Assembly (NCBI GenBank): GCA_016935695.1
Contig: JAFGQL010000124.1
Coordinates: forward strand, 1-43,909
Origin: Spirochaetales bacterium
GTDB taxonomy: Bacteria; Spirochaetota; Spirochaetia; JC444; Marispirochaetaceae
Length of the DNA: 43,909 nt
Direction: 5' to 3'
Every line of letters starts with the position of its first letter. Positions within the stretch are counted from its first letter, which is position 1. The translations under genes were made by a program, and so were the position numbers. Positions 24,799-33,484 of the stretch are shown piece after piece. Below the pieces are notes generated by a model. That model searched no databases. It was not told where the DNA came from and saw nothing but the letters and a program-made list of their open reading frames with translations.

Positions 24799-25638
24799 CT
24801 AGACAAGAAACCACATTGCCACAGCCGCCAGGAACGACAATCCCGACAGGACTATTGACACCCAGGTGCGTTTCTTCGGCCTGCCGAGATCATGTACCTC
24901 GTTCATCGCAGCCCAAAGAAACAGGAACAAAAAATACAGCCCCGCACACAACAAAGGGGCGGAACCGGGAATGAGGTCACGGGAAACGGTTCTGAAAATA
25001 ATGCTGCGCTCAACTGCCCCTTTCAGCAGGAAAGGAAGAATTACCAGCGGCGAATAGAATACTGCATTCACTATATGGTGCAGCTTGTGAGCTCGCATCG
25101 CTTTTACCACTCTGCTGTTTCTTTTGAGCATCCGGCCCTTCCGTGTCGTCACATCAAAGCGTACCGGCCCCGCTGTTCTGTTCAGACACCTGTTTTCCAG
25201 TTCCCGCTCATGGGCCCGATTATCCGGCCGGACTGCACCCGGGTGGGCAGGATCTACCGCCGCACAGATCCCGTCGGGCTCCCATTGCAGATGAATGAAG
25301 CGGTACATATCCTCAGCGACCGTCTGTGGCGTGTTCCCGATTGCGTACAGCCGGTCTGCATCCCTGTCGTAATAGCCAAATTTCCTAATCCCATCAATCC
25401 ACACAAAAAGACCGACAGGAGAACGGCTTTCACAGGTTTTTACAAGGTCCACTACCGGCAGGTATACATACGCGCCGCCCTCCTTTGAGCGGACATACGA
25501 AACCTTCAATTCGTCATCCTCAAACAGGGTAACCGGCCCCACCGGATACCCCAGGGAAGAACGCTGCTTTAAGCGGATGGTGTGGAGGATAGAAGAAAGA
25601 TAATGGGGTACTGTCTCTCTGGCGGTATCAATGCCCAT
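24799..25638 (-). CDS. Membrane protein of unknown function
   Basis: I do not recognise this 279-residue protein. The first half is soluble (start MGIDTARETVPHYLSSILHT, with strand-rich LGYPVGPVTLFEDDELKVSY). The C-terminal third has three hydrophobic segments: around HHIVNAVFYSPLVILPFLL, GSAPLLCAGLYFLFLFLWAA and WVSIVLSGLSFLAAVAMWFLV. The start at 25638 avoids running into the divergent nucleotidyltransferase gene; there is no strong ribosome binding site. It is not followed closely by another gene on its strand. Confidence 0.6.
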   Translation of the reverse strand: MGIDTARETVPHYLSSILHTIRLKQRSSLGYPVGPVTLFEDDELKVSYVRSKEGGAYVYLPVVDLVKTCESRSPVGLFVWIDGIRKFGYYDRDADRLYAIGNTPQTVAEDMYRFIHLQWEPDGICAAVDPAHPGAVRPDNRAHERELENRCLNRTAGPVRFDVTTRKGRMLKRNSRVVKAMRAHKLHHIVNAVFYSPLVILPFLLKGAVERSIIFRTVSRDLIPGSAPLLCAGLYFLFLFLWAAMNEVHDLGRPKKRTWVSIVLSGLSFLAAVAMWFLV

Positions 25639-25738
25639 GCAGTTGAATACACCCTGAACCGTCAAATTATTCACGACATTCTGTCCTGGTGATGATACAC
25701 TGGTGCTTTGTACACATAAAGCACAAAGGGAGACCCCC

Positions 25739-26509
25739 ATGTATCCACACCATCAGGAGACCATCAACAGGGTCACGCAAAAACTGAAAGCAGACCCGCA
25801 CACACAGGCCCTCATAATCGCCGGATCCATCGCCCACGGGTTCGCCCTTCCCGGATCCGATGTGGACATACTGGTGGTGGTTTCGGAACAGGAGTACGAG
25901 GTACGAAAGAAAGAAAACCGCCTCCTGTACTGGGAAAAGGAAAGCGCTTCCTACGAAAGCGGCTACGTGGACGGAAAATACATCACCCTCGATTTCATTA
26001 AAAACCTTTCTCCCGGAGGCAGCGAACCGGAAAAATTTGCCTTTACGGATGTATATGCTGCTTTCTCGCATGTTCCGGAACTCGACGAGCTTATAAAAAA
26101 AGCCTGTGAATACCCTGTTCAATACAAAAACGCCCGGATTCGCAGGCTCTATGCCCGATTCAACGAATGGGTGTATTTTTACGAGGAATCGCGTAAAAAA
26201 AGCGACAGATATCTGGAGACGAAGGCGATCGTCAACCTCATCCATTACGGATGCCGGGCGCTTTTAGCCTATAATGAACGACTCTATCCGTTTCATAAAT
26301 GGATGCTGAGGGTACTGGAAACAGCCCCGGACAAACCTCAAGGGATAATGGCCCTCATACAGGCATGCCTTGATAGCCGGGAAGAAAGCCAGATAAGGGC
26401 CTTCATCCAGATGATTAATGATTTTACCGATTGGGGCTTTCCCTATAAAGACTGGGTGAAAGTACTGACGGCAAATGAAGAACTGGGCTGCTGGGATTCG
26501 GATTGGTGA
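25739..26509 (+). CDS. Nucleotidyltransferase-domain protein
   Basis: The 256-residue protein has an N-terminal Pol-beta-type nucleotidyltransferase motif, IIAGSIAHGFALPGSDVDIL at about residues 27-46, with the GS and two catalytic Asp residues (SDVDI). A third acidic position is likely in KYITLDFI. A helical C-terminal region follows (about 120-256), similar in layout to aminoglycoside adenylyltransferase-like or substrate-binding domains. The substrate is unknown. The start is ATG 25739 with AGGGAG upstream; earlier in-frame codons lie in the promoter region. It is divergent from the membrane protein gene. Confidence 0.82.
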   Translation: MYPHHQETINRVTQKLKADPHTQALIIAGSIAHGFALPGSDVDILVVVSEQEYEVRKKENRLLYWEKESASYESGYVDGKYITLDFIKNLSPGGSEPEKFAFTDVYAAFSHVPELDELIKKACEYPVQYKNARIRRLYARFNEWVYFYEESRKKSDRYLETKAIVNLIHYGCRALLAYNERLYPFHKWMLRVLETAPDKPQGIMALIQACLDSREESQIRAFIQMINDFTDWGFPYKDWVKVLTANEELGCWDSDW

Positions 26510-26517
26510 TGATGCGC

Positions 26518-26543
26518 CTTTTTCTTTTTTGAAAAAGAAAAAG
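26518..26543. terminator. A/T-rich palindrome after the nucleotidyltransferase gene
   Basis: Two 12-bp arms (one C/T-only, the other A/G-only) form a perfect palindrome with a 2-nt centre, 9 bp after the nucleotidyltransferase stop. It could act as a weak terminator in either direction. It lacks a GC-rich stem, so efficiency is doubtful. Confidence 0.4.
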
Positions 26544-26567
26544 AGCTTTGCCAAAAAGAAAACCCGC

Positions 26568-26624
26568 ACGCTTCGGACTTCCCTGTCCTCAGAGTGCTCC
26601 GTTATCTTGGTGCATCCATGCACC
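26568..26624. repeat. Degenerate repeat and palindrome in the 26.5-26.8 kb spacer
   Basis: CTTCGG...CCCTGTCCTC...GTGCTCC (26568-26602) resembles, in diverged form, the plus-strand reading of the dispersed repeat at 59-98. It is followed by the perfect palindrome GGTGCATCCATGCACC (26609-26624). No gene is supported in the 26510-26773 spacer, which marks the change from compact housekeeping genes to the accessory region. Confidence 0.3.
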
Positions 26625-26773
26625 GCTTAAGAAAACATTGCATCAATTTAACCCGCACCTTATTGTTTTCCCCGGCAGGTGCGCAGCTGCCTCTGCCATA
26701 ATAATTTAAAAGAATACTGTTATCTTGAAATATCAGTAATCAGACATATTTCTATATAGTGTCTAGATAGTTT

Positions 26774-28063
26774 CTATGCTTTTTTCTTCTTATCTAAAAT
26801 GCCTTTCAGCATCCCTGCCAGATCCTCTTTCGAAATCCAACGGCCGTCTCTCACCACCCCCGCGATAGTGCGGGTATTCCGGATATCCTCAAGCGGATTC
26901 TTCTCAAGCAGTACAAGATCGGCCTTTTTCCCGACTTCAATTGAACCGGAAACAGTGTCTTCGCCCATCATGGCCGCAGCATGCACCGTGGAGCACTTTA
27001 GCACCTCATACGGCGTAAGTCCTGCGTCATGCATGTATTCGAACTCATCATGAAGGGAGAAGCCGGGGACGACATATGGATTACCAACGTCGGTACCGGA
27101 TACCAGTTTTGCGCCCTTTTGATGCAGGTTAAGGAGCAGCGTCTTTTTCTTTTCAAACTCCATGTTCCAGGGTTGTGCTTCGCTCCACCATCCCATTGCA
27201 GCCGGGGACAGATACTGCATGCCCTCCGGCGGCGCCTCGGTTTTGATACGTTCCAAATTCTCATAATTGTGCAGCACAATGAGCGTCGGGCAGTTCCATA
27301 CTCCCTTCTCAAGGGTAAGCGCGATCTCTTCCTCAAGCGTGTTACCGCTGTTTTCATCTCCGTTTACACTATATCCCGTTAGATGTTCGTTGCTGAACAA
27401 TCCGGCCTGCACGGTATTCTTGAACCCGACATTCCAGGGTACATGCCCGACGACGGGGATATGTTCTTCCTTCGCCGTCTTCATAATTTCGTCAAAAACA
27501 TCAGGTTTCAACCTGTCATATATCTTAACCGCCGAATAACCTTTCTTTTTCGTATCGCGAACGGCTTTCCTGGCATGGGGAAGCGTTTCCACTATTTGAG
27601 CGAATGGCCAGATCGATCCTTCGCCGTCGAGAAGCGGCCCGACAGTAATGAATGACGGCCCGAGAAGTCTTTTCTGCAAAATGAGTTTCCGAATCATCAG
27701 ATACCACGGGAAACCCACCATTGCGCGTATCCTCGTAACGCCGTTCGCAAGATACAGCTTAAGCTCATCCAGATGGGTGAAATGTACATGCATATCGGAA
27801 AACCCGGGCAAGAGATACTTGCCAGTGGCATCGATAATGCGCATACCGTCGGGAATTGACATTTCTTCAAAGGGACCTATCGCTGCAATTTTCCCGTTAC
27901 AGATAAAGACACTTGTTTGACCGACCGTTATTTCTATATTTCCGGCTTCCGTCATCGGTATCAGGGTTACGTCTTTAATAACGAAACTGGCCGCTTTTAG
28001 TTTTCTCAGGCTTAATGAGTAGAAAAAGAATTGTACATACTCAGGAATTTCTGTCAGTTTCAC
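26774..28063 (-). CDS. Amidohydrolase-family metal-dependent hydrolase
   Basis: The 429-residue protein is an amidohydrolase with a beta-sandwich flank (TSVFICNGKIAAIGPFEEM) and a TIM barrel. Metal-binding motifs are visible: DMHVHFTHLDE (HxH), KIYDRL (bridging Lys), VVGHVPWN, LFSNEHLTGY and SGTDVGNPYVVPG (Asp). The C-terminal sandwich (GSIEVGKKADLVLLEKNPLEDI) is typical of imidazolonepropionase or prolidase-like members. The substrate is not determinable. No signal peptide is evident. The start is GTG 28063 with a G-rich sequence upstream. It lies 14 bp after the DUF6326-like gene and was probably co-transcribed with it. Confidence 0.87.
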   Translation of the reverse strand: MKLTEIPEYVQFFFYSLSLRKLKAASFVIKDVTLIPMTEAGNIEITVGQTSVFICNGKIAAIGPFEEMSIPDGMRIIDATGKYLLPGFSDMHVHFTHLDELKLYLANGVTRIRAMVGFPWYLMIRKLILQKRLLGPSFITVGPLLDGEGSIWPFAQIVETLPHARKAVRDTKKKGYSAVKIYDRLKPDVFDEIMKTAKEEHIPVVGHVPWNVGFKNTVQAGLFSNEHLTGYSVNGDENSGNTLEEEIALTLEKGVWNCPTLIVLHNYENLERIKTEAPPEGMQYLSPAAMGWWSEAQPWNMEFEKKKTLLLNLHQKGAKLVSGTDVGNPYVVPGFSLHDEFEYMHDAGLTPYEVLKCSTVHAAAMMGEDTVSGSIEVGKKADLVLLEKNPLEDIRNTRTIAGVVRDGRWISKEDLAGMLKGILDKKKKA

Positions 28064-28077
28064 CCGTTACCCCCGTA

Positions 28078-28602
28078 TCAATGTCTGGTCAGGATAAACG
28101 ACCCGGTGAAATGATGATAGGGAGAAAACGAATGCAATTCAATTGAATCCGAATTAATGTGGTATCGGATTATGAGTTCTGCTGTCGGCCATCTCCACGC
28201 TGTCCAGATGATATAAACGAGAAACAGCGCCTCCAATGCCTCGTAGAATCTCCAGTAAACCCAGCTATCCGTTTCACCCATGAACTGGGTCGCAACTAAA
28301 ACGAGAATATAAAAGAAGCCGAAAACTATGTTTACGATACGATTTACACCGGCTTTGAGAATTAACGACAAAAGAACCATGAATCCGGGCAGCGTCATCA
28401 ACGCGGCTGCGGAGAAAAGCATTGCCTGGTTGAAGGTAATGCCGCCGATACTTCCGCCTACCGGTTCCGCCACGTGGCCGGGTTGAAACATGGACAGGAT
28501 ATCATTGTAGATATACAGAAACATCAAAGCTACCTACAGCAATGCAAGCTTTACTTTTACATTCACTTTCCGATCGTCACGGACGGTTTTGGTTTTTTCC
28601 AT
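28078..28602 (-). pseudogene. DUF6326-like small membrane protein, interrupted by a stop codon
   Basis: Reading from ATG 28602 gives 174 residues (MEKTKTVRDDRKVNVKVKLA...) with four membrane helices, resembling small DUF6326-type proteins. Codon 23 is TAG (28534-28536) where the partial copy at 33416-33418 has TGG (Trp), so a single G-to-A change has interrupted the frame. Downstream of the stop the frame is intact to 28078, and re-initiation at TTG 28527 could still make the last 149 residues. The function of the family is unknown. The recognition of the family rests on memory of its pattern. Confidence 0.7.
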
Positions 28603-28709
28603 TTTTTTGTCATCAAAGAATTACTTACCTCGAATTGGGAAATCTGTTACAGAACATTAACGGAATCAATATTATATTTAAAGTGATAACTGGATATAAC
28701 AAACCCTTC
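28475..28709. repeat. Direct repeat flanking the polysaccharide cassette, left copy
   Basis: About 235 bp are alignable by eye to 33357-33596 in the same orientation, with scattered substitutions and small indels. The segment covers the first 43 codons of the DUF6326-like gene, its leader, and the last codons of a GNAT gene: on the minus strand EGFVISSYHFKYNID is still readable next to 28680-28709. The GNAT gene itself is missing here. Confidence 0.75.
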
Positions 28710-28748
28710 ATTCATTTGCTCATGTAACCGGCGTTTAAGCTTTTTAGG

Positions 28749-29083
28749 TTCAATATTGAACCGGAAATTTTGATTGACAGAAATTATAGATATTCCTATC
28801 ATTTATCAAACTGGCTTGTAGACAGGGAAAACAGCTGGCTTTCAGAATACAGTTCGGATAATGTATTTGCGTTCAATTACTAAAATGTGCTGACAGACCC
28901 TGAAAATCATTACCATGTAAATGATGACGGACAGGAGGAGAATATCGTCTCCGGAAATCCCGAAGGTACAGGCAATATCCATGGTCTCTTCTATATCCCA
29001 TGGGGACAGGCCATGACCATCCCAGCAGCCAGGGACACATGAAAGCTGTGGATGAATTTATTCTGCTTCTGAACGCCTGGTAA
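28749..29083 (+). pseudogene. Remnant of an SGNH/GDSL-hydrolase-like protein, C-terminal end
   Basis: The plus strand encodes NWLVDRENSWLSEYSSDNVF AFNY, a TAA stop at about 28881-28883 where a Tyr codon would fit, then NVLTDPENHYHVNDDGQEEN. After a frameshift near 29005 comes HDHPSSQGHMKAVDEFILLL NAW and a stop at 29083. This order (FxFDYYNVLTDPENHH..., then DDHP-S-GN-KA-EFxxLLNxW) is the C-terminal pattern of secreted SGNH-type hydrolases, with the DHP His as catalytic residue. At least one nonsense change and one frameshift make it a pseudogene. The 5' part of the gene is missing. Confidence 0.6.
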
Positions 29084-29110
29084 AAACTGTGGAAAAATAA
29101 AGCCGGCAGG

Positions 29111-30778
29111 ATGAGTAAACCTGATATGAAAGTAGTAAAAAGGATAGTATTGTTTTTTGCCGCAGTTCTGATATTTTCCTGCAGCATACAGTTGGGATTG
29201 CCGGATGATGATTCCGGGAGTACTTCCTGGGAACCTGATTCGGAAATCGATTATTCCCTGCTGCCTTCAGGAAGCGCGGGCGACTGGACCAGCGCCGGAG
29301 TGGAGGGCGGAATCCCCGACTATCCCTTTAGCGTGGATGTTCGCGGGTACGGGGCGGTTGGCGACGGATCCGCAGATGATACCGCAGCCATTCAGGCGGC
29401 CATGGCCGCATGCGTTCCGGGTCAGGCTGTCTATTTCCCTCAAGGCAGTTACCGAACCACATCGACGCTTCGAATCACCGCTTCCATCGTGTTAAGAGGA
29501 GAGGGACCGGAACTTTCCCATATTATATCGAACCATTCCGGTGCGGCCGTTTTAATTCTTTCGGATTATGCGGGGATTGAGGATGTTCATGTGCATACCG
29601 AAGGTCAGACTTTTGTCGGCTACAGCGGAGAAAAGATAACCTTCACCGATGTTTCCAATTCATGGGTCCGAAATATTGAAACCAGCGGATACACAGGCAT
29701 GCATGTTTTGCTGAACGGAACAACTCACTGCGAAGTGCGTGACAGCTACCTACACAACAGCCTGGAAGATACTTCCATCTGGTTTGATGATGGTGAATAT
29801 TTCAGCTCTTATGGAATCCATATTAATGGAGGCGGGGCAAGCTATAACCTGGTGGAAAACAATATAGTTGACTGGTTTCGTCACAATATGCTGATTCAGG
29901 AATTCGATAATACAGATATGCTTCACAATGTTTTCGCCTATAATTTCTGCTGGTATACTTTTACCCACTCAGATACTTCACCATATTCATCTACTACCTC
30001 AATGGAATTCCATAACGGGGCTGTACAGTTTTCCCTTGTGGAAGGAAATGTGTACGAGCAGGGAGGATTCCAGGGGAGCGGAAATCATCAGAAGAATTCC
30101 ATATTCAGAAACAGAATCAACAACGGCGGCCAGGGAACGGGAAGCGCGTCTTCACATATTTACGTAATCGGAAACGAATTTACAGAGATAAAACATCCAG
30201 ACTCCTCTTCCGCGCGATACGGAAATACTGCACAAGATATAGATGCCTCCGAATCGGACATCGGGCACGGCAATTATTCGATAAATCCGTCGAGAGGGAT
30301 CGAATGGGATCCCGCAATCGCCAATCACAGAATACCCGCTTCCTGGTATCTGCATGAACGGCCGGAATGGTTCGGCGATCTGGACTGGCCCTGCTACGGC
30401 GGCGACCTGATGGAAGCGACATCGGGTAATAATATGAGACGTAATCCCGCGGAAGTGCGTTACTGGTCCATGCTGTTCCCTGAAAACGTTCCCAGCGATT
30501 TACAGATAAGTGCAGCCGGAAACGACATAACTCTGAGCTGGAACCACAGCCCTTACCAGGCGGGAAGCGGTGTCGATTATATAATCGTCCGCAGCAGAGA
30601 TAATGAGAATTTTCATCGTGTTGGAGAGACCTCGATTACAACTTTTCACGACTCAAACCTGGATCCGGGAAGTTATCATTATTATGTACGAGCGCGGAAT
30701 AATTACGGCGGAATTGACGGAAGCGGCCCCGGCGGTGAATCCTCTGCGTCTGATACGGTAACGGTAACGTTGCCGTGA
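29111..30778 (+). CDS. Secreted beta-helix (pectate-lyase-3-like) lipoprotein with Fn3 domain
   Basis: The 555-residue lipoprotein has a signal ending in LIFSC. The core starts with the pectate-lyase-superfamily opening FSVDVRGYGAVGDGSADDTA and FPQGSYRTTSTLRITASIVL, then a right-handed beta-helix with N/G-rich turns (about 75-430). The C-terminal about 90 residues (VPSDLQISAAGNDITLSWNH ... SGSYHYYVRARNNY type) form a fibronectin III module. Such proteins bind or cleave acidic polysaccharides; the substrate is unknown. It is the first of three lipoprotein genes on the plus strand (29.1-33.0 kb) that may act on the same glycan. Confidence 0.8.
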   Translation: MSKPDMKVVKRIVLFFAAVLIFSCSIQLGLPDDDSGSTSWEPDSEIDYSLLPSGSAGDWTSAGVEGGIPDYPFSVDVRGYGAVGDGSADDTAAIQAAMAACVPGQAVYFPQGSYRTTSTLRITASIVLRGEGPELSHIISNHSGAAVLILSDYAGIEDVHVHTEGQTFVGYSGEKITFTDVSNSWVRNIETSGYTGMHVLLNGTTHCEVRDSYLHNSLEDTSIWFDDGEYFSSYGIHINGGGASYNLVENNIVDWFRHNMLIQEFDNTDMLHNVFAYNFCWYTFTHSDTSPYSSTTSMEFHNGAVQFSLVEGNVYEQGGFQGSGNHQKNSIFRNRINNGGQGTGSASSHIYVIGNEFTEIKHPDSSSARYGNTAQDIDASESDIGHGNYSINPSRGIEWDPAIANHRIPASWYLHERPEWFGDLDWPCYGGDLMEATSGNNMRRNPAEVRYWSMLFPENVPSDLQISAAGNDITLSWNHSPYQAGSGVDYIIVRSRDNENFHRVGETSITTFHDSNLDPGSYHYYVRARNNYGGIDGSGPGGESSASDTVTVTLP

Positions 30779-30902
30779 ACAAAGGGATTTATGATTTCCG
30801 GCATAGCAGCAATAATAGCAGCAATAGTTAAGGCAGGATGTATGATTGGCGGGGCGGAAAGAAGTACCCCGAATTATTAGAAATCAGGGAGATGAGTTTA
30901 CA

Positions 30903-31763
30903 ATGAATAAAGTTACATTAACTACGATTATGGCTGTCCTTTTTCTGACTATTTCCTGTCTTTTGGACGGCGGTATCAAATCCGGCGATACAGAGGGCTC
31001 TGAGCCCGGGCGACAGGATATTACAATTGACGAAACAGGTTTTGAAAATGGCGCGGACGAATCGCCCTATACCCAAAACTCCTGGATAGCGGACGGTTTT
31101 GCAGTTCCCTGGGTGCAGGGCTTCGGCGAGGGCCGCGCGCACGTAGATACCGCCCAGGCATACACGGGGAACAAATCGCTCAGGATCACCTATCCCGCCG
31201 GCACTTACCTGCCTGGCCCCAACGGTGCCCAGGCCCCGTTAACCTTTACGCCGCGTGATGAAGTATATATTTCCTACCGCCTGAGGTTTTCCGACAACTT
31301 CGACTGGGGCGGCACAAATGAAGGTGGAAAACTTCCCGGGTTGGCAGGAGGCGACTATTGCAGCGGCGGGGATTCATGCAACGGAACCAACGGGTTCTCG
31401 GCCAGATTCATGTGGCGGCCTGGCGGAAGGGCGGTACTCTATCTCTACCATATGGACAAGCCGCATACCTATGGAGAAGATATGCAGCTTACAACCGGCA
31501 GCGGCGATGTGTATTTCCAGAAAGGACAATGGTACCAGATAATCGAAAGGGTGAAAATCAATACGGGCAATAATTATGACGGAGAGGTGCAGGTCTGGAT
31601 TAACGGCGAACAGGCGCTTCTCCGCACCAATATCAGATTCGTAAATAACGGGGACCAGGTGGATACCCTTTATTTCTCCACATTTCACGGAGGCAATGAC
31701 GCAAGTTGGGCTCCGTCTGTGGATTGCCATGTCTGGTATGACGATATGCGAATTTACTATTAG
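30903..31763 (+). CDS. Polysaccharide lyase family 14-like lipoprotein
   Basis: The 286-residue product has a LTISC lipobox and a jelly-roll lyase domain. VYISYRLRFSDNFDWGGTNE, GGKLPGLAGGDYCSGGDSCN and FSARFMWRPGGRAVLYLYHM are the hallmark stretch of PL14 (alginate or glucuronan lyase-like) proteins, and the end DCHVWYDDMRIYY is also typical. It should cleave a uronic-acid polymer by beta-elimination outside the cell. The start is ATG 30903 with GGGAG upstream; an earlier in-frame start would extend into the signal and remove the lipoprotein layout. The deacetylase gene follows after 9 bp. Confidence 0.82.
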   Translation: MNKVTLTTIMAVLFLTISCLLDGGIKSGDTEGSEPGRQDITIDETGFENGADESPYTQNSWIADGFAVPWVQGFGEGRAHVDTAQAYTGNKSLRITYPAGTYLPGPNGAQAPLTFTPRDEVYISYRLRFSDNFDWGGTNEGGKLPGLAGGDYCSGGDSCNGTNGFSARFMWRPGGRAVLYLYHMDKPHTYGEDMQLTTGSGDVYFQKGQWYQIIERVKINTGNNYDGEVQVWINGEQALLRTNIRFVNNGDQVDTLYFSTFHGGNDASWAPSVDCHVWYDDMRIYY

Positions 31764-31772
31764 GTGTAAAGC

Positions 31773-33035
31773 ATGAAAAAAATAATAACCCGGTTCCGGT
31801 TGATTGCTTGTTGCGTGTTTTATTTGTGCGCTTGCAGCCTTGGAAATAACACAGACAAAACAGGCGGCAATCTTCCGGTCACAGTAGTTCCCGGAGAATA
31901 TCCCGATACTGAAGCCATTGTGTCTTTCAGTTATGATGACGGCTCTGACAGCTGGTACAATACAGGGTATCCGCTGTTCAATGAATACGGGTACAAAGCT
32001 ACTTTTAACGTAAACGCAGCCTGGACCCTGTACCGCAGCGACTGGGTTCTTGAAATGCATAATAACGGGTTTGAATTTGCCAGCCATTCCTATTATCACG
32101 AAACAGGGGTAACCGACGAAAACGTGGAAAACATGAAATTGCTGCTTGATGGAATGGGCATCTCGCCAACAGGATTTGTCGGGCCCGGCGCCGCCGCAAC
32201 ACCCGCATGGGGGCATGATGAAGTGAATATTGTGAAACAATACCACAGATATTATTCCCAGGGATATTCCCACACAAATGTACCGGAAGGTTTGTCACTT
32301 CCTTTCGACAAATACCTTCTGGGTCGGTGGGGTTTGTCGAACAGTATTACAGCGGCCAGAATTACCCGGGCGCTTGAGGATTCCGCAGCAAACAACACCT
32401 GGATAATTTTCAGCGGGCATACGATCGGAGGCATCTGGATCGAAGATGACCCGGTCAATGGCGGCGGAAGCGATCAAAGCCCGGCGTTGATTGAATTCGT
32501 GTTTTCCGAAATCGAGCGCTTGGGAATAGCTGTTAAGACAGTGGAAGAGGTTGTTGATATGTATCATCCCCGGGGAGCGGTAATTGATTGCTCATCCAAT
32601 GAGCATCAGGAACCCGATTTAACTTATTTCGAGGAAGGGGATCCGCAAAGCATGGATCCTGCAGTCTGGAACGAATACTGGCATACAACTACCTGGTCGG
32701 GACCGCGATTCGTCGGGAATCCTGCGGTTTATTGCCACACCTCCAATGACAGCCTGCCTCTGATGCGATTCACCCTGTCAATTCCGAACGGAACATACCG
32801 GGTGCGCGCCGAATTAATACCGTATGACACAGGAAGGACCTACCGGGTTTTCTATTCCTTTGATTCATCCAATCCATCACAGCTTTCTGTGGACATTTCA
32901 GAAAAAACCGACGCCGATCTGGGAACAGTCACGGTGACAGACGGCGAACTCAATCTGTATACGCAAAACGCTGACGTGGTATCCGGCGCCGAAGGATTCG
33001 TGGGATGGGCTTACGTAAAGCTATTTCATTTTTAA
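31773..33035 (+). CDS. NodB-type polysaccharide deacetylase lipoprotein
   Basis: The 420-residue lipoprotein (YLCAC lipobox) has a polysaccharide-deacetylase domain with metal and catalytic motifs IVSFSYDDGSDSW (SxDDG) and FASHSYYHET (HSxxH), and a later FSGHTIGG. The last about 130 residues form a beta-rich module (GPRFVGNPAVYCHTSNDSLP ... EGFVGWAYVKLFHF) that looks like a carbohydrate-binding domain. It would remove N- or O-acetyl groups from a glycan, helping the adjacent lyase. It ends the plus-strand cassette. Confidence 0.85.
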   Translation: MKKIITRFRLIACCVFYLCACSLGNNTDKTGGNLPVTVVPGEYPDTEAIVSFSYDDGSDSWYNTGYPLFNEYGYKATFNVNAAWTLYRSDWVLEMHNNGFEFASHSYYHETGVTDENVENMKLLLDGMGISPTGFVGPGAAATPAWGHDEVNIVKQYHRYYSQGYSHTNVPEGLSLPFDKYLLGRWGLSNSITAARITRALEDSAANNTWIIFSGHTIGGIWIEDDPVNGGGSDQSPALIEFVFSEIERLGIAVKTVEEVVDMYHPRGAVIDCSSNEHQEPDLTYFEEGDPQSMDPAVWNEYWHTTTWSGPRFVGNPAVYCHTSNDSLPLMRFTLSIPNGTYRVRAELIPYDTGRTYRVFYSFDSSNPSQLSVDISEKTDADLGTVTVTDGELNLYTQNADVVSGAEGFVGWAYVKLFHF

Positions 33036-33339
33036 GCAAATGTTTTTATTTTAACTATAGCTGACGTTTTAATTTTCTATATTACAAATAAAGGCACGAA
33101 GCGCTTTCCTCTTAACATAAACAAGATGAGCAATGTGACACAAAACCATCCAGCACTGATGTGGCCTGACTTCTTTGGCTGCTATAATGTTTCCCTTTTG
33201 GTTTTACGCAATTTAACAGCCGCAGGCCATTTCTGATTTCTATTTTCTTTGTTCCAACTGTTTGATAACGCCTCCAAATCCGTCCCAAAGGATTTGCCTG
33301 GTGCTTGTTTATGCTATCTTGCAATCCCTTCTTTCATAT
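33036..33339. other. Spacer without a supported gene
   Basis: This stretch contains a 70-codon minus-strand frame (33112-33324) with no recognisable domain, no good ribosome binding site and an unusual Ser/Arg-rich composition. It could be a remnant of something inserted here. No terminator hairpin was recognised after the deacetylase gene. Confidence 0.3.
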
Positions 33340-33484
33340 TCTTTTTCAGCCATGGATGGCCGGGCTGAAACATGAACAGGATATCATTGTAGATATACAG
33401 GAACATCAGGGCCACCCACAGCAGGGCCAGTTTGACTTTTACATTCACTTTCCTATCGTCACGGACGGTTTTTGTTTTTTCGAT
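33340..33484 (-). pseudogene. N-terminal fragment of a DUF6326-like membrane protein gene
   Basis: The minus strand encodes EKTKTVRDDRKVNVKVKLAL LWVALMFLYIYNDILFMFQPGH, almost identical to the start of the gene at 28078-28602, then unrelated residues. The initiation codon is ATC (33482-33484) where the other copy has ATG, and the last three of its four membrane helices are missing. Trp23 is intact. It sits directly downstream of an intact GNAT gene, which appears to be the ancestral gene order. Confidence 0.7.

Noticed and set aside
28747-28762. GGTTCAATATTGAACC perfect palindrome as an operator
   Set aside because: It lies at the start of the SGNH pseudogene remnant with no intact promoter or conserved partner, so a regulatory role cannot be supported beyond chance in AT-rich DNA.
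31374-32298. Minus-strand gene of about 300 codons opposite the lyase and deacetylase genes
   Set aside because: The plus-strand frames carry lipoboxes and catalytic motifs of known families; the minus-strand frame shows no domain and is a shadow.
33112-33324. Transposase fragment in the spacer after the deacetylase gene
   Set aside because: No DDE or HTH motif and no terminal inverted repeats were found; similarity to any transposase could not be supported.
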